A stretch of 15,425 nucleotides of DNA from Spirochaetales bacterium (GTDB lineage Bacteria; Spirochaetota; Spirochaetia; SZUA-6; DRHE01). The notes under the pieces were generated by a model. It did no database searches. It saw nothing but the letters and a program-made list of their open reading frames with translations, and was not told the DNA's origin. Positions 1-7,301 of the stretch are shown here, in pieces. The position numbers and the translations under genes are program-made. The stretch is from NCBI GenBank assembly GCA_016935715.1, contig JAFGQJ010000290.1:1-15425 (forward strand), written 5' to 3'. Position 1 is the stretch's first letter; the number at the start of each line of letters is the position of its first letter.

Positions 1-480
1 AATCCGGGCGTCCATCTTGTCCTGGAAAATCAGGCGGTAGTTGCCCCAGAAAAGATCGGGAATGATCACCGCATCCCCGGGTTCTACGAACAGGTCGGCA
101 AGAACGCTCAACCCGTGGGTCAGGCCGCTGACCACGACGGGGAGCGTGGTCTGCCTGCCCTTCAGAGCGGGATTCTTCTCCACCATTTCGGCGAGCCACG
201 TCTGCCTCAGCTGCGGATGACCGGCCGTGGGTGCGTAGGAGAAGATCTGCTCCGGATCGAGTTGCGGGATATGGGTGCGGATCGACGGGAGAAACAGCGG
301 CTGCCCGCCCCCGGCCGCTATCCCGGCCGTGGCATTGAGCCTGTGGGCATGCTCCCCGGCCTCCGCCGACTGGGCGACGATGCCTCGGGGGAAATACATC
401 CGCCTTCCCCGCGCAGAAAGCAGCGCCGCGGCGCTGGTACCTTCCAGAGCGTCGTTCAGTTGTCTGGCAAGTTCATTCAT
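1..480 (-). CDS. PLP-dependent class I/II aminotransferase, N-terminal 160 residues (cut by window edge)
   Basis: Reading the complement from 480 gives an uninterrupted frame of 160 codons that leaves the window at base 1, so the C-terminal part, including the PLP lysine, is not visible. The N-terminus has the helix-rich start and MYFPRGIVAQSAEA stretch (about residues 28-41) of a clostridial/deltaproteobacterial aminotransferase subfamily. It is followed by the usual fold-type I features: FSYAPTAGHPQLRQ (about 81-94, substrate/PLP entry loop) and VVSGLTHGLSVLADLF (about 116-131), then EPGDAVIIPDLFWGNY. The family transfers amino groups between amino acids and 2-oxo acids in the cytosol; the substrate cannot be told from this half. 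The ATG lies inside ATGAATGA, overlapping the glnE stop by 8 bases, with no Shine-Dalgarno at normal spacing, so translational coupling to glnE is likely. A link to glutamate/glutamine metabolism is inference. Confidence 0.88.
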   Translation of the reverse strand, partial: MNELARQLNDALEGTSAAALLSARGRRMYFPRGIVAQSAEAGEHAHRLNATAGIAAGGGQPLFLPSIRTHIPQLDPEQIFSYAPTAGHPQLRQTWLAEMVEKNPALKGRQTTLPVVVSGLTHGLSVLADLFVEPGDAVIIPDLFWGNYRLIFQDKMDARI

Positions 481-3400
481 GGTGCGAATCGTACGAATCC
501 CCGGCCGTCTCTGTCAATGCCTCGAAAAATCTCCGGTACACGGCATGCACCCGATCCATACAGGCATCCACCCGCTGGCCGAACAGTGCGGCATCGGCCT
601 CGGGGCCGAGCATCCTTCGGGACAGGGCCTGAAGCTGGGCGCTGTCCCGCGGCAGGGTGTGGGTCTGCCGGTCCTCGAAAATCTGCAGGTAATGCTCGAT
701 CCTGCGCAGAAACAGGTAGTCCCGCCGCAGCTGCTCGCTAGCCACCGGCGACAGAACGGCCAGCTCTCTCAGCGCCGCGAGGGCGGCCAGGGTGTTGCCG
801 CTGAGCAGCTTGCTGCGAGCCTGCGCCGACCCGACCCTGCCCGCATGCACGAGCTGCAGCCCCTGGACCAGGAACTCCACATCCCGGATTCCGCCGCTTC
901 CGAGCTTGATGTTCCGCCCCGTCTTGATGCCCTGGTGCAGCTTTCCCTGGCTCCTCATCCGCATCCTCTCCAGGGAGGCGGCGACCTGCTTCGGACAGCG
1001 GCTCTCACAAAGGAGAGCTTCTACCCGGCCCAGGAAGGTTTCCCCCAGGCGGATGTTTCCCGCCACCGGCCGGGCCTTGAGCAATGCCTGCAGCTCCCAG
1101 ATAGCCGCCTGTTCGCGGTAGTAGCGCACCAGCCGTTCCACTGATCCCACCAGCTCTCCGGATCGGCCGAAGGGCCGCAGTCGCAGGTCGACCCTGTAGG
1201 CGGCTCCCTCCTCGGTATGAGCGGACAGATCGCTGCGCAGGTCGTCCATGACGCGTTTGAACAGCAGCTCGCTTTCCGGATCCAGGGGCTTTGCGCTGAC
1301 CCCGAGCAGATCGATGTCCGAGCTGTAGTTCAGCTCCCTGCCCCCCAATTTGCCGAAGGCGAGCAGGCAGAATCCGTCACCGATCCGCCCGGCCTCGAAT
1401 TTCCGCAAGAGTCGTTCCAGCTCCACCTGCAGAGCCGCCTCCGCCAGCATGGACAGCTCCTCCATGATCTCCTCGATCGGTACGTCCAGACAGATGTCCC
1501 GGATGCCGATGCGCAGGATCTCCCGTCTCTTGTGCCGGCGCAGCTCGTTTGCCCACTGATCGCCGGACGCGCAGGACAGCGAGAGCTCCCGCAGCAGCTC
1601 TTCCACCTGCTCCCGGCCCCGCGTGTTGTGCAGCCGCTCGGGCAGCGTCGCCCACTCGAAAAAGTCGGGATCTCTGATCAGGGCGTCGGAGAGGTACTGG
1701 CTGCCGGCGAAAATCCGCAGCAGAATGTCGAGACGCTTCGGCTGACTGAGGAGCAGACGGAAATGCTCCTCCGGATCCTCCATCACCGCCAGGAATCGCT
1801 CCCAGTTGTTCAGCGCCATGTCGGGGTCCGGCTGACTGCGCAGGAAATCCGTTGCCAGGACGGCGAGCCGGGCGAAGGAGATCGGAGAGCTTCCGGCCGC
1901 CGCCAGGCTGCCGATATTGACCAGGGCCCTCTCCGGATTGCGGAATCCCGAGCGGCGCAGGATCGCCGTTCGCTCCTCGAGCGACAGGGCGTCGGAAAGG
2001 ACCAGGTCGGCGATGTTGCCTACCGCCGGGACCGGCAGGATCTCCCGCCCGAAGTGCTCCTCCACGAAGGCCCTCACGAAAGCGGTGTGGGTTTCGAAAT
2101 CCAGGTGGAGCTTCTGGGCCGGGGTCAGCTCCCCGCCTGCGTTGTATCCCATGCGGCGGGCCAGATGAAGGTACTCGTCGGATCCGCTGCCCGGGAGAAA
2201 GAGATCCAGGGCGGAGCCGCGCAGCATCCGCAGGCTGTTGATGAGCCTGCGCAGGAACTGGTAGGCATCGACGAGCCTTTCGGTCTCCTCCCGGGCCAGC
2301 AATCCCGTCTCCTGCAGGCGATTCAGGGCATCCCGGATAAATGGGGTGCGCAGCTGCCGCCGCTCGGCCCCGGAAGCCACCTGGAGCAGCATGACCGCAT
2401 ACTCCAGGTCCAGAAGGGCGCCCGGACTGAACTTGGCGTTCAGCTCTCCCCTTCGCGTCCTGTCGTCGATCTGTCGCTGCCGGGCCGCCATCAGGGCCTT
2501 CATGTCCAGGGGTCGTCCCGTGTACAGCATCTCGTCCCGCAGCCGCTCCACCTGCCGGCCCAGGGCGACGTCTGCGCCGATGGCCCGCAGGCGCGCCAGG
2601 GCCAGGCGCTCCAGGGGATGGGCTTCCCCGCCGGGACCGTAGTAGCGACAGAAGCTCTCCAGGCTGCAGGCCATCGGCCCCGAGGCTCCGTAGGGGCGCA
2701 GCCGCAGGTCCACCTCGAAGATGCCCTGCTTCTTGGCCCGGATCGACGTGCGGATCTGCCGGACCAGGTGATCGTAGAACTCGGCGTTGGGGATGCTCTG
2801 CCTGCCCGCCGTGGCTCCGTTGTCGCTGTACACGAACAACAGCTCGATATCGGAGGCGTATCCCAGGTCCCCTCCGCCCAGCTTGCCCAGCCCCAGCACG
2901 CAGAAGCGCGCCGGCAGCCCGGCGACGGTCAGGGGCTGGCCGTAGCGCCGGACCAGCCGCTCGCCGATCAAACCGGCGGCCCGGTTCACGACGACCTCCG
3001 CCAGCCGGGTGAGCCCCTCGCTCAAAGGCCGGAAGCCCCCGTCGGAGGAGACGATATGGTCCAATTCCAGCAGGAAGATCTCCCGATCCTTGAATTCGTT
3101 CAGGATGCGCAGCTTCTTCTGGATGGATTTCGCGCTCCCGAGCGCCTGGTCCAGACGATCGGAAAGATCGCCGGCGGGCGTTGCAAAGCTCTGTCCGCCG
3201 AGATGGGGCTCGAGCATCGGCAGCAGCGTTTCGTACTGCAGGCGGATGAAGTCCTCCCACAGATAGTCGCTCGCCCCGAGCAGCCGGGCCAGTTCGCGGA
3301 GAATCAGGGGATTGGACAGCAGATCCGCCCAGCGTCCCTGCTCCGGCAGCTCCAGGACCTTCTCCACCAGCTGCTCGAAGCGGCAGAGGGCCGCGTAGGG

Positions 3401-4312
3401 ATCGGGGGCGCCGGAGAGAAAATAGGTGAATTGCTTGGTCAGCAGCACGGAGAACCTGACCTGGTCGAGCCGCTCGGCATCGGTGATTCTCTTGCCCTGG
3501 GCGTCGAGAAAGGTGAATTCGTCTTCTATCCTGTTTTCCACCGTGCGGATGCGGATGGACTCGATGAAGATCGATCGCAGAGCCAGTGCCGTGCTCAGGG
3601 CGTAGAGAAAGAACGGGGTATCCTGGGCAACCACGGTAATTCCCGCGGAATCCCGCCGGTGCCGGGAAACCTCTATCTGCACCGGATACAGAACCGCCTC
3701 GGCAGGCAGCTGGACCGAAGACAGATACTGGGCCACCTGCTCATTGACCTGCTGCCGAGCCTGCTGCAGAGATTCGCTGTCCCCCCGTTCGAGCAGCCCG
3801 ATCGTCTCCGACAGACTGGCCTGCAGGCGGGTTTCCCACATCTCGGGGGACAGGCGGCTGTCCACCGTTCCGGAAAAGTGGTCGATGATCCTCCGTCTGT
3901 GCACGGGGTCGCTGCGGATCGTCCTGCTCCTGCGCAGCCTGGAGCCGTAGGTGCCGCGGCGGGCCCCGGCGGGGGAAGCGGCGGATTCAGGCTGGTACCT
4001 GCTGTAGGTGTATACCTCTCCGGAGACGATGTTGAATCCCGAGGCGGCCAGGATGCCGGTGATCAGCGAAAACTCTCCGGGATAGTCGAAGGCCAGCACC
4101 GTGAGCTCGACGATGTTGCGCTCGCGGGGCTGCAGCAGCATCCGGACCGGGTGTTCGCCGGACAGGCGGCCGAGCGCCCGCAGGTGTTCGGCGACCCTGT
4201 CCTCCGGAAAATACTCGAAGTATCGGTCCTCGAGTCTGGAGAGATGCTCCCGGATGATCCTCTCGTCCGTGTCCGGACAGAGAGTGCGCAGTCTGGCAAG
4301 GTTTGGTTTCAT
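473..4312 (-). CDS. glnE: Bifunctional glutamine synthetase adenylyltransferase/adenylyl-removase with N-terminal ACT-like domains
   Basis: This 1279-residue cytosolic enzyme should attach AMP to, and remove it from, glutamine synthetase in response to nitrogen status. Two nucleotidyltransferase modules are visible: GLGKLGGGDLGYASDIE (474-490) with VDLRLRPYGASG (534-545), and FGKLGGRELNYSSDID (986-1001) with VDLRLRPFGRSG (1041-1052). Between them is a linker of the GlnE type (about 780-900). E. coli GlnE has about 946 residues; the extra 300 or so lie at the N-terminus. They hold two ACT-like segments (about 66-106 and 210-275), like those that sense glutamine in GlnD. The second module ends in NIKLGSGGIRDVEFLVQ and FLRRIEHYLQ, which I recall from the N-terminal adenylyl-removase half of E. 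coli GlnE; the first ends in SPGALLDLEY and looks more like the adenylyltransferase half. The domain order therefore seems swapped. The ATG has no Shine-Dalgarno and sits 18 bases after a terminator T-tract. Confidence 0.95.
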   Translation of the reverse strand: MKPNLARLRTLCPDTDERIIREHLSRLEDRYFEYFPEDRVAEHLRALGRLSGEHPVRMLLQPRERNIVELTVLAFDYPGEFSLITGILAASGFNIVSGEVYTYSRYQPESAASPAGARRGTYGSRLRRSRTIRSDPVHRRRIIDHFSGTVDSRLSPEMWETRLQASLSETIGLLERGDSESLQQARQQVNEQVAQYLSSVQLPAEAVLYPVQIEVSRHRRDSAGITVVAQDTPFFLYALSTALALRSIFIESIRIRTVENRIEDEFTFLDAQGKRITDAERLDQVRFSVLLTKQFTYFLSGAPDPYAALCRFEQLVEKVLELPEQGRWADLLSNPLILRELARLLGASDYLWEDFIRLQYETLLPMLEPHLGGQSFATPAGDLSDRLDQALGSAKSIQKKLRILNEFKDREIFLLELDHIVSSDGGFRPLSEGLTRLAEVVVNRAAGLIGERLVRRYGQPLTVAGLPARFCVLGLGKLGGGDLGYASDIELLFVYSDNGATAGRQSIPNAEFYDHLVRQIRTSIRAKKQGIFEVDLRLRPYGASGPMACSLESFCRYYGPGGEAHPLERLALARLRAIGADVALGRQVERLRDEMLYTGRPLDMKALMAARQRQIDDRTRRGELNAKFSPGALLDLEYAVMLLQVASGAERRQLRTPFIRDALNRLQETGLLAREETERLVDAYQFLRRLINSLRMLRGSALDLFLPGSGSDEYLHLARRMGYNAGGELTPAQKLHLDFETHTAFVRAFVEEHFGREILPVPAVGNIADLVLSDALSLEERTAILRRSGFRNPERALVNIGSLAAAGSSPISFARLAVLATDFLRSQPDPDMALNNWERFLAVMEDPEEHFRLLLSQPKRLDILLRIFAGSQYLSDALIRDPDFFEWATLPERLHNTRGREQVEELLRELSLSCASGDQWANELRRHKRREILRIGIRDICLDVPIEEIMEELSMLAEAALQVELERLLRKFEAGRIGDGFCLLAFGKLGGRELNYSSDIDLLGVSAKPLDPESELLFKRVMDDLRSDLSAHTEEGAAYRVDLRLRPFGRSGELVGSVERLVRYYREQAAIWELQALLKARPVAGNIRLGETFLGRVEALLCESRCPKQVAASLERMRMRSQGKLHQGIKTGRNIKLGSGGIRDVEFLVQGLQLVHAGRVGSAQARSKLLSGNTLAALAALRELAVLSPVASEQLRRDYLFLRRIEHYLQIFEDRQTHTLPRDSAQLQALSRRMLGPEADAALFGQRVDACMDRVHAVYRRFFEALTETAGDSYDSHHE

Positions 4313-4325
4313 CGATGAGCATCGA
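4312..4325. repeat. Short perfect inverted repeat at the glnE start
   Basis: TCGATG-AG-CATCGA is a 6-bp perfect inverted repeat with a 2-base centre that touches the first base of the glnE start codon. It could be an operator or an mRNA structure occluding initiation, but an inverted repeat this short can occur by chance. Confidence 0.3.
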
Positions 4326-4330
4326 CGGTG

Positions 4331-4361
4331 AAAAATAAACCTATCGGAGCAAACCGATAGG
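4331..4361 (-). terminator. Rho-independent terminator after the rubredoxin gene
   Basis: On the minus strand a perfect 8-bp stem (CCTATCGG / CCGATAGG at 4361-4354 and 4347-4340) with a 6-base loop is followed directly by TTTATTTTT (4339-4331). Stem plus T-tract fits only minus-strand transcription, so it should end the rubredoxin transcript, 37 bases after its stop. It also lies just upstream of glnE, so it may limit or attenuate read-through into that gene. Confidence 0.8.
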
Positions 4362-4397
4362 CTGGTTATCCCTCAGAAGCAGCGGCGGGATCCCCCG

Positions 4398-4559
4398 TCA
4401 ATCCTGAGGCTCGAAGTCCTCCTTGCCCGCCCCGCAGACGGGACAGACCCAATCGTCCGGCAGAGCTTCGAAAGACGTCCCGGCGGCAATCCCGCCATCC
4501 GGATCTCCCTCGGCCGGGTCGTAGACATAGCCGCAGACTACACAAACGTATTTTTTCAT
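4398..4559 (-). CDS. Rubredoxin
   Basis: A 53-residue protein of exactly the usual rubredoxin length. It has the two cysteine knuckles CVVCG (C6, C9) and CPVCG (C39, C42) that bind one Fe(SCys)4 centre, plus the conserved YDPAEGDPDGGI and LPDDWVCP stretches. Rubredoxins are cytosolic one-electron carriers, in anaerobes often feeding superoxide reductase, rubrerythrin or rubredoxin:oxygen oxidoreductase; no partner is next to it here. The start is set by the family N-terminus MKKYVC and by GAAGG-type Shine-Dalgarno bases a few nucleotides upstream; the frame stays open far upstream but that extension is antisense to the SIS gene. It has its own promoter and terminator, so it is probably monocistronic. 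Confidence 0.97.
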   Translation of the reverse strand: MKKYVCVVCGYVYDPAEGDPDGGIAAGTSFEALPDDWVCPVCGAGKEDFEPQD

Positions 4560-4617
4560 CTTCTCGCCTTCTTTCTCAGTCAGTATGGATTGGCGATCCC
4601 TCGAGATCTTCCGGCTC

Positions 4618-4645
4618 ATAATACCATACCTGCGTATTTTTACAA
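4618..4645 (-). promoter_or_regulatory. Promoter of the rubredoxin gene
   Basis: On the minus strand TTGTAA (4645-4640), a 16-base spacer, and TATTAT (4623-4618) preceded by TGG form a sigma-70-type promoter with an extended -10. The start of transcription would fall near 4611, giving a leader of about 50 bases. The segment is visibly more AT-rich than its surroundings. Confidence 0.6.
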
Positions 4646-4711
4646 GGCCCGTCGGGAGATCACGTCTGGAGATCCGATCGACCGGGCACGTCGATCTTTC
4701 GCCGGCATTCG

Positions 4712-4720
4712 TGCTATGAT
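4712..4720 (+). promoter_or_regulatory. Extended -10 promoter of the SIS / kinase-phosphatase operon
   Basis: TGC-TATGAT (4712-4720) is an extended -10 element with five of six consensus bases; no good -35 is visible about 17 bases upstream. Its end is only 10 bases from the ATG at 4731, so the mRNA would start about 4 bases before the gene, nearly leaderless. The GGGA at 4721-4724 would then not be transcribed. Confidence 0.45.
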
Positions 4721-4730
4721 GGGACCAGAA

Positions 4731-5375
4731 ATGAACGAATACGATGAACCATTGTTCACGGCTCTGTTCGAGCGGCGGCCGGAGCTGAGCGCATGCCGCA
4801 GCTCCCTGCAGGCCGCCTTCCGGGCGCTCCTGACCTGCTTCCGGGGCGGAAACAAGCTGTTGATCTGCGGAAACGGGGGCAGCGCCGCCGATTCGGAGCA
4901 CATCGTGGGCGAGCTGATGAAGGGATTCCGTTGCCGCCGGCCCGTGCCTGAGGACAGAACCGCCGCGCTGCGCAGGCTCTACGGCGCGGAGGGCGAGCAG
5001 ATCGCCGGCAGCCTGCAGGGCGCCCTGCCGGCCATATCCCTGGTCAGCCAGGTATCCCTGTCCACCGCCGTGGCCAACGACGTGTCGGCGGACATGGTCT
5101 TTGCCCAGCAGGTGTTCGGCTACGGCCGCAGGGGCGATGCGCTGCTCGCCATCAGCACCTCGGGCAACGCCGCCAATGTGATCGGCGCGGTCATGGTGGC
5201 CCGGGCGCTGGAGATGAAGACCATCGCCCTGACCGGGCGGACGGGCAGGCTGAGGGAAATCACCGAGATCGCCCTCAGCGTTCCCGGAGAAGAAACCGCC
5301 GGCATCCAGGAGCTGCACATGGCCGTGTACCACGCCCTCTGCGCGGCCCTCGAGGCCGCTCTGTTTCCCGTTTAG
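4731..5375 (+). CDS. GmhA-like SIS-domain sugar-phosphate isomerase
   Basis: A 214-residue single SIS-domain protein close in length to phosphoheptose isomerase GmhA, which converts sedoheptulose 7-phosphate to D-glycero-D-manno-heptose 7-phosphate. Family motifs are clear: CGNGGSAADSEHIVGEL (46-62, with the H and E used for zinc in GmhA), ISTSGNAANV (141-150, sugar-phosphate loop), and IQELHMAVYHALC (192-204, the second metal-binding helix). Compared with classical GmhA there is a longer segment at about 64-100 (MKGF...LQGALPAISLVSQ), a variant I associate with SIS proteins that sit beside PfkB kinases. The start at 4731 gives normal length; the frame is open further upstream but that part overlaps the promoter region. 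It is the first gene of a three-gene operon, 10 bases before the kinase-phosphatase. The actual sugar is not certain. Confidence 0.9.
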   Translation: MNEYDEPLFTALFERRPELSACRSSLQAAFRALLTCFRGGNKLLICGNGGSAADSEHIVGELMKGFRCRRPVPEDRTAALRRLYGAEGEQIAGSLQGALPAISLVSQVSLSTAVANDVSADMVFAQQVFGYGRRGDALLAISTSGNAANVIGAVMVARALEMKTIALTGRTGRLREITEIALSVPGEETAGIQELHMAVYHALCAALEAALFPV

Positions 5376-5385
5376 GGGAGCCGTG

Positions 5386-7299
5386 ATGTCCGCCTCCATG
5401 GAGACGATCGAGCGGCTGCTGGCCGCGCTTCCCGGTCTGCACGTCGGCATCATTGGCGATTTCTGCCTGGACGCCTACCTCGAGGTGGATATGTCCGCCT
5501 CCGAAACCTCACTCGAGACCGGCCTCCCGACCCGCCCGGTGGCCCGGCAGCGCTACTCTCTCGGCGGGGCGGGCAACGTGGCGGCCAATCTCAAGGCGAT
5601 GGGGGTGGGCACGGTGCGCTGCTTCGGGGTCAGCGGGGACGACCCGTTCGGCGGGCAGATGCGCCGCATCATGGCCGAGTCCGGCATCGAGGCGGGAGAG
5701 CTCGCGGTCCAGGACCGTGGCTGGGACACCCACGTGTTCACCAAGGTGCTGATCGGCGAGCAGGAGCAAAGCCGGCTGGATTTCGGCAACTTCAACGACC
5801 TGCAGCCGGCGATCGCCGATCGCCTTCTCTCCGACCTGCGCCGCCGGATCCCCGAGCTGGACCTCCTGATCGTCAACCAGCAGGTCTACCGGGGCATCCA
5901 CCGCCGTAGCTTTCGAGAGGGGCTGATCGAGCTGCTGAGCGGACAGCCCCGGCTGCTGTCGATCGTGGACAGCCGCAGCTACAGCGATGAGTTCACACCC
6001 TGCCTGCGCAAGATCAACGACCGGGAGGCCGCCGCTCTCTGCGGCAGCCCGCCTTCCCTGGAGGAGACGGTCGGACTGGAGGAGGCACGGGAGCACGGCC
6101 TGACCCTGTACAGCCGCTGGCGCAGGCCCCTCTTTCTCACCCGGGGTGAGCGGGGCTGCCTGGTCTTCGATGCCGACGGCTGCACGGAGGTTCCGGGACT
6201 GCTGCTGATCTGCCGGATCGACACGGTGGGAGCGGGGGACAGCTTTCTGGCGGGGGCTGCAGCCGCCCTGGCGGCGGGAAGCGGCCCGGTGGAAGCGGCG
6301 GAGCTGGGAAACCTGGCGGCCGGGGTTACGGTGCAGAAGCTGTTCGTCACCGGCACCGCCCGTGCGCAGGAGATCCGGGCCCTGGCCGCCGAGGCCAGCT
6401 ACCGCTACCACCCGGAGCTGGCCGCTTCGCCGCACAAGGCCCGTTATGTCCCGGGCAGCCGGATCGAGATCGTGAGCGAGCTGCCCGCAGGCCGTATCAC
6501 CCATGCGATCTTCGACAATGACGGCACCGTCTCCACCCTGCGCGAGGGCTGGGAGCAGGCGATGGAGCCGGTGATGATCCGCTCGATCCTGGGGGACGGC
6601 GGGCGGGAGGTGGATGAGCAGACCCTGCGAAGGGTGAGGGAACGGGTTCGAAGCTACATCGAGCGGACCACGGGGATCCAGACCCTGGTGCAGATGGCGG
6701 GCCTGGTGGAGATGGTGCGGGAGTTCGGGCGCGTGAGCCCGGAGAGAATCCTCGACGAGCACGGCTACAAGGCGGTGTACAACCGGGAGCTGATGGAGGG
6801 TGTCAACCGGCGGATAGAGCGGATCCGCGACGGGGAGCTCTCCGTGGCGGAGTTCACTCTCAAGGGCTCCATCGAGCTCATCCGGGCCCTGCTGCAGAGG
6901 GGAGTGCGCCTGTACCTGGCCAGCGGCACGGACCAGGAGGACCTGGAGCGGGAGGCGGAGATCCTGGGCTACGCCGGGCTGTTCGAAGGCAGGATCTGCG
7001 GCGCCGTGGGGGATATCCGTCACGAACCCAAGCGGAAAGTCCTGGAGAGCATTCTGGGGGAAATCCGTCTGAAGCGAGGTGAACAGGTAGCCACCTTCGG
7101 GGACGGCCCTGTGGAGATCCAGGAAACCCGCAAGCGGCAGGGCATCGCCGTGGGGGTGGCCAGCGACGAAGTGCGCCGCTGGGGATTGAACCCCGCCAAG
7201 CGCAGCCGCCTGATCCAGGCCGGGGCCCACCTGATCATTCCCGATTTCTCCCAGCGGGGCAGGCTGCTGGAGCTGCTGTTCCCGCAGCAGGGGCGGTAG
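5386..7299 (+). CDS. PfkB-family sugar kinase fused to a HAD-superfamily phosphatase
   Basis: A 637-residue two-domain cytosolic enzyme. Residues 1-340 form a PfkB/ribokinase fold of the RfaE/HldE kinase type: GDFCLDAY (24-31), the glycine loop LGGAGNVAANL (59-69), NDRE (211-214), TRGERG (252-257) and DTVGAGDSF (279-287, catalytic base D285). Residues 370-637 form a HAD hydrolase: FDNDGT (376-381, nucleophile D377 and acid/base D379), SGT (513-515), a lysine near 549-551, and GDG (572-574), with a helical C1-type cap at about 385-490. The pairing suggests that the kinase makes a sugar bisphosphate and the HAD part removes one phosphate, as HldE kinase and GmhB do for heptose, but no nucleotidyltransferase domain is present. 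ATG 5386 follows GGGGAG at 5-base spacing and is preferred to GTG 5383. The stop is 2 bases before the next gene. Confidence 0.93.
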   Translation: MSASMETIERLLAALPGLHVGIIGDFCLDAYLEVDMSASETSLETGLPTRPVARQRYSLGGAGNVAANLKAMGVGTVRCFGVSGDDPFGGQMRRIMAESGIEAGELAVQDRGWDTHVFTKVLIGEQEQSRLDFGNFNDLQPAIADRLLSDLRRRIPELDLLIVNQQVYRGIHRRSFREGLIELLSGQPRLLSIVDSRSYSDEFTPCLRKINDREAAALCGSPPSLEETVGLEEAREHGLTLYSRWRRPLFLTRGERGCLVFDADGCTEVPGLLLICRIDTVGAGDSFLAGAAAALAAGSGPVEAAELGNLAAGVTVQKLFVTGTARAQEIRALAAEASYRYHPELAASPHKARYVPGSRIEIVSELPAGRITHAIFDNDGTVSTLREGWEQAMEPVMIRSILGDGGREVDEQTLRRVRERVRSYIERTTGIQTLVQMAGLVEMVREFGRVSPERILDEHGYKAVYNRELMEGVNRRIERIRDGELSVAEFTLKGSIELIRALLQRGVRLYLASGTDQEDLEREAEILGYAGLFEGRICGAVGDIRHEPKRKVLESILGEIRLKRGEQVATFGDGPVEIQETRKRQGIAVGVASDEVRRWGLNPAKRSRLIQAGAHLIIPDFSQRGRLLELLFPQQGR

Positions 7300-7301
7300 C
7301 C

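Noticed and set aside
1377..3260. Long open frame of 627 codons on the minus strand in another phase of glnE
   Set aside because: Low-complexity Arg/Gly/Ala/Pro translation without motifs; an out-of-phase by-product of high GC at third positions.
1217..4318. Open frame of 1033 codons on the plus strand, opposite glnE
   Set aside because: It is the complement of a highly GC-rich real gene; its translation is rich in Gln, Arg, Gly and Pro with no domain, while the minus-strand frame gives full GlnE motifs.
4560..5453. In-frame upstream extension of the rubredoxin frame (351 codons in all)
   Set aside because: The extension is antisense to the SIS gene and has no protein-like signature; the rubredoxin is complete from 4559 with its own ribosome-binding site and promoter.
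5509..7230. Open frame of 573 codons antisense to the kinase-phosphatase gene
   Set aside because: No recognisable domain, biased composition, and both kinase and HAD motifs are intact on the plus strand.
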